DNA from: Robiginitomaculum sp.
GTDB taxonomy: Bacteria > Pseudomonadota > Alphaproteobacteria > Caulobacterales > Maricaulaceae
Reading direction: 5' to 3'
NCBI GenBank assembly: GCA_021647375.1
Contig: JAKIUV010000020.1
Span: forward strand, 1 to 33,179
DNA length: 33,179 bases
Part shown: positions 31,075 through 33,179 of the stretch, in pieces
Numbering within the stretch: the stretch's first letter is position 1
Layout of the letters: each line of letters opens with the position of its first letter
The notes under the pieces: generated by a model
The model's input: the letters and a program-made list of their open reading frames with translations, nothing else
Databases searched by the model: none
What the model was told of the DNA's origin: nothing
Position numbers and translations under genes: made by a program

Positions 31075-31926
31075 ATGAATGAGTTTCCGGAACGGCTTGT
31101 GGATGATTTATGCGCTCTTTGGGCTAAGGACGGTGAGTTATCTGCTTGCGTAAATAATAAAAGTTTTCAAGAATTTGTTCAATCCGACATCTTTAATAAG
31201 GGCTTAACGGAATTTACATCAGGTGCTTACCAGATGCTAGATTTGAGTGTTGATGCGCAAGTAAATAAAAGCATGATTTTTGCTCAAAATGGCCATTGGA
31301 TAGCTACATTAGGAAAGCAGCTTAATTTAACCAATGATATCATAGCTTTACCATTCCCAATGCTAATGTGCACCGTTACTAAAGAATCGTGGATTATTTT
31401 GGAACAATATAAGATAAACAAGGCAGCGTTTAATGTTCCTGTTATTTCCCCAACACCAATAACCTATTTAGGAAAAGTTCGACTGGCGGGCGATCAATTA
31501 TTTTGTCCGACATCAGAAACTTCAATTTACAAAATAATCGAGCAATCAGACAATGCCATTATAATGCGAATATTTGGCCCATCCTTTGCGCCATATATCC
31601 ACCATTTTGACTGTACGACCCAAAAGCACTTGTTTTCTTCTCATGCTTCACCAAAAGAAGTTTCGCGGGCTTTTTTTGCTGATGTTATAAGGTATATTTT
31701 GGAATCCGATTCGCTTTGCGATATGGATAAAGAAGAGGTCAGCGCAGTAAAATCTTTTATTGTACATCGAACACAACCGCAAAATCCGTTAGTTCATCAG
31801 GTTTGGCCACTAATTCAGGGGTTGTTGAATATTGACGAAGCGGAAACAATAAATATCCTTAAGAGAATTTCCAAAAGCGATCACTATTTGGCAAAAAAAG
31901 CAACTAATACTCTTTGTGGGGTTTGA
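31075..31926 (+). CDS. unknown 283-residue protein of the peptide cassette
   Basis: I do not recognise this protein. No signal peptide or membrane helix is seen, so it is probably cytosolic. Points of note: hydrophobic strand-like segments in the middle (DIIALPFPMLMCTVTKESWIILEQY, 88-112), a His/Asp cluster FGPSFAPYIHHFDC (167-180) followed by HLFSSH (185-190), and a helical C-terminus (PLIQGLLNIDEAETINILKRIS) reminiscent of HEAT-like repeats. The HHFD cluster could be a metal site, but this is inference. I start at ATG 31075 since AGGGGA lies 6 nt upstream; an in-frame ATG at 31033 lies inside the stem-loop. Codon use is AT-rich like the rest of the cassette. The next gene starts 3 bases after the stop. 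Confidence 0.8.
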   Translation: MNEFPERLVDDLCALWAKDGELSACVNNKSFQEFVQSDIFNKGLTEFTSGAYQMLDLSVDAQVNKSMIFAQNGHWIATLGKQLNLTNDIIALPFPMLMCTVTKESWIILEQYKINKAAFNVPVISPTPITYLGKVRLAGDQLFCPTSETSIYKIIEQSDNAIIMRIFGPSFAPYIHHFDCTTQKHLFSSHASPKEVSRAFFADVIRYILESDSLCDMDKEEVSAVKSFIVHRTQPQNPLVHQVWPLIQGLLNIDEAETINILKRISKSDHYLAKKATNTLCGV

Positions 31927-31929
31927 GGT

Positions 31930-32568
31930 ATGAGCGAGGTAATGAAAGTTGAGCGTGAATATAAACACATCATGCATAATATATCTCAATTAATGAGAGA
32001 AGAGGGGTATGAAAACAAGCAAGTTGAAATATGTTCAGAGCTTAGCAAGCTAACCCAAAATAATATAGCCAATAGGGCGTTTTTGTCTGCCGCTTTGCGT
32101 GACCCAATAAACCGACAGGTTATTTCCGCTCAATCATTTCTTGTTTATCGTTGTGAGGAATTTGCGGCTCGTTTAAATCTGTGGTATCCGGATAGCCAAT
32201 TGGTAAATAAGGAAAACTTGGAGCAGTTACGAAGATATTTTTCTCTTGGGGTTTGCCACAATCATAATTTTGATTTTTTTACAATAGGCCTACTTGGGCC
32301 AGGGTATAAAACCGAAATACTAGTCACTTCACAAGATATTTCCAATACACAAGTTAGTGATAAAATAGTTTTTGATAAAAAATATGACTACCAGCTGAAA
32401 AAGGGGAATGTGCCATTTTTTCCTAAGGACACTCATTTTCATACACAATGGGCTCCAGAAAAATTTTCTTTATCATTAAATATCTTGCCCACAGTTGCAA
32501 TAACAACCAAACAATTTGTTTTGGGGGACGATGGTAAAACAGTAACAAGGGTATTCAATTCACGTTAA
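31930..32568 (+). CDS. unknown 212-residue protein with cupin-like His pattern
   Basis: I cannot assign a family. The N-terminal ~100 residues are helical and polar. The C-terminal half looks like a beta-barrel with possible metal ligands: GVCHNHNFDFFTIGLLGPG (107-125) with His110, His112 and Asp115, then a Gly/Pro turn and KDTHFHTQWAPEKFSLSLNI (166-185) with His169 and His171. Histidines on one strand plus a later His before a final strand are the layout of cupin and 2-oxoglutarate/iron enzymes, so I infer a metal-dependent oxidative or isomerising enzyme; this is a weak inference. It follows the 283-residue gene by 3 bases, with GGGG 8 nt before the ATG, so the two are coupled. The end overlaps the convergent membrane-protein gene by 9 bases. 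Confidence 0.8.
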   Translation: MSEVMKVEREYKHIMHNISQLMREEGYENKQVEICSELSKLTQNNIANRAFLSAALRDPINRQVISAQSFLVYRCEEFAARLNLWYPDSQLVNKENLEQLRRYFSLGVCHNHNFDFFTIGLLGPGYKTEILVTSQDISNTQVSDKIVFDKKYDYQLKKGNVPFFPKDTHFHTQWAPEKFSLSLNILPTVAITTKQFVLGDDGKTVTRVFNSR

Positions 32569-33069
32569 ATCAGATATTTTGTTCGGTGGTTGAGTTGATT
32601 TGGCATATGAATCGTTCAGTGGTAACCCGTCACTGTAAACGCGACAGTAAGCTAGCCAAGTTGCCACACCCATAGTGATAGATAAATAGGCTATTAAAAA
32701 AGAATCAAATGTCAAAATGAGCGGACTGAAAAATATGTTGCCAATGGCTAATTTGTTCAATTGTAGGTGGAAAACAATCAATGGAGCTGCGGTAATACCC
32801 ATCAATAGCACCTGGTAGAACGACATCGTCCGGCCTTTTGATTTGGAGTTCTCCAAGTTTGGAATATTATTAGCTTTCCATAAAATTCCAAAATCCTTTG
32901 CGATGAACTTTTCATAATAAGCGGAACCAATAAAAAATGGCATCAGAAAAACCACAACAAAAAGAGAATGAATGTTCTCTTTTTCAAAATATTCACTGAC
33001 AACAAAGGCAATACCGACCCCAACCAACCCAATAACAGTTAAAACTAAAAGGTGTGAACGGCGGTGCAA
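32560..33069 (-). CDS. four-helix membrane protein, possibly 5'-truncated
   Basis: A 169-residue integral membrane protein of unknown family with about four hydrophobic segments: residues 7-25, 34-49, 86-103 and 112-140. A charged loop (NLENSKSKGR) lies between the second and third. No motif identifies a function. The only start at the 5' end is a TTG at 33069 with a weak ribosome site; the codons just upstream hold no start. This start lies about 4 bases from the likely edge of an insertion sequence, so the gene may have lost its true N-terminus. Its 3' end overlaps the convergent 212-residue gene by 9 bases. AT-rich codon use matches the cassette. It could be an immunity or export partner, but nothing in the sequence proves that. 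Confidence 0.65.
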   Translation of the reverse strand: MHRRSHLLVLTVIGLVGVGIAFVVSEYFEKENIHSLFVVVFLMPFFIGSAYYEKFIAKDFGILWKANNIPNLENSKSKGRTMSFYQVLLMGITAAPLIVFHLQLNKLAIGNIFFSPLILTFDSFLIAYLSITMGVATWLAYCRVYSDGLPLNDSYAKSTQPPNKISDLT

Positions 33070-33073
33070 TATT

Positions 33074-33179
33074 CGTCCACTGTAGCGAGGGTATTGTGTC
33101 CTCGCGGGCGGCGTAAAAGTCGTCCACTTTAAGGTTTTTCTGTTTTAACGGGAGGACCGGGAGATTTTCACAGTGGATA
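33074..33179 (+). mobile_element. probable left end of an IS21-like insertion sequence
   Basis: The last ~105 bases change character: higher GC, two copies of CGTCCACT (33074-33081 and 33121-33128, 47 bp apart), a hairpin GCGAGG/CCTCGC (33085-33090 and 33100-33105), and a purine-rich leader GGGAGA before GTGGATA (33173-33179). IS21-family elements carry short repeats inside their ends followed by istA, and IstA proteins often start near Val/Met-Asp-Ile; GTG-GAT-A fits such a start. The recognition rests on memory of the family, not on a search, and only the first bases of the ORF are present. The exact edge is uncertain. Confidence 0.35.

Noticed and set aside
1..33179. tRNA, rRNA and CRISPR genes
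   Set aside because: I saw no tRNA-like cloverleaf with a GGTTCRANTCC arm, no rRNA segments and no regularly spaced repeat array on either strand.

Overview
The window reads as chromosomal DNA of a Gram-negative alphaproteobacterium, probably aquatic. The evidence is a ChvG/ChvI two-component pair followed by PTS EIIA(Man) and HPr genes, Tad (Cpa) pilus genes, a TonB-dependent receptor, FabA/FabB, and many lipoproteins and TonB-type proteins. Base composition is moderate, with AT-rich gaps. I cannot name the genus; Maricaulales/Hyphomonadaceae-like or Sphingomonadales-like lineages fit, but this is inference.

Layout. 1-260 (minus): 5' end of truB. 384-2162 (minus): a large Cys-rich secreted lipoprotein with its own terminator. 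2482-6204 (plus): a partial tad cluster of cpaB, cpaC, a short lipoprotein and a receiver-less CpaE/TadZ; no pilin, prepilin peptidase, CpaF or TadB/C is in view. 6312-8997 (plus): a bile-acid/sodium-symporter-family carrier overlapping an N-acyl-D-amino-acid deacylase-family amidohydrolase. 9029-12133 (minus): a roughly 1,030-residue protein with a long coiled coil, one membrane segment, a peptidoglycan-binding repeat and a TonB C-terminal domain. 12486-13331 (plus): a DUF3108 periplasmic protein. 13386-17073 (minus): chvI, chvG, EIIA(Man), HPr and a TonB-C-like lipoprotein, with no hprK in the position where alphaproteobacteria usually carry it. 17334-22942: an unknown protein, a CPA antiporter with an RCK domain, an SDR oxidoreductase, two DUF465 (YdcH-like) proteins, a CDF metal exporter and a GNAT acetyltransferase. 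23097-30759 (plus): a TonB-dependent receptor, a LysE exporter, a FadJ-like bifunctional beta-oxidation enzyme, then fabA-fabB.

From about 30,800 to the right edge the DNA becomes clearly more AT-rich. It holds a compact cassette I could not match to a known system: a 39-codon gene with a perfect Shine-Dalgarno and a peptide ending in Cys-Tyr-Cys-Asn-Asn-Tyr-Tyr-Tyr, preceded by two inverted repeats sharing a GGTTA half-site and a (CT)7 tract, followed by an 11-bp stem-loop and two adjacent genes of unknown function (283 and 212 aa). The second of these has a His/Asp arrangement suggestive of a cupin-type metal site. The layout (small precursor, hairpin, larger genes) resembles a ribosomally made, modified peptide (RiPP) locus; this is inference. 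A convergent membrane protein follows, and the last ~105 bases look like the left end of an IS21-like insertion sequence, so the cassette may lie in an accessory region.
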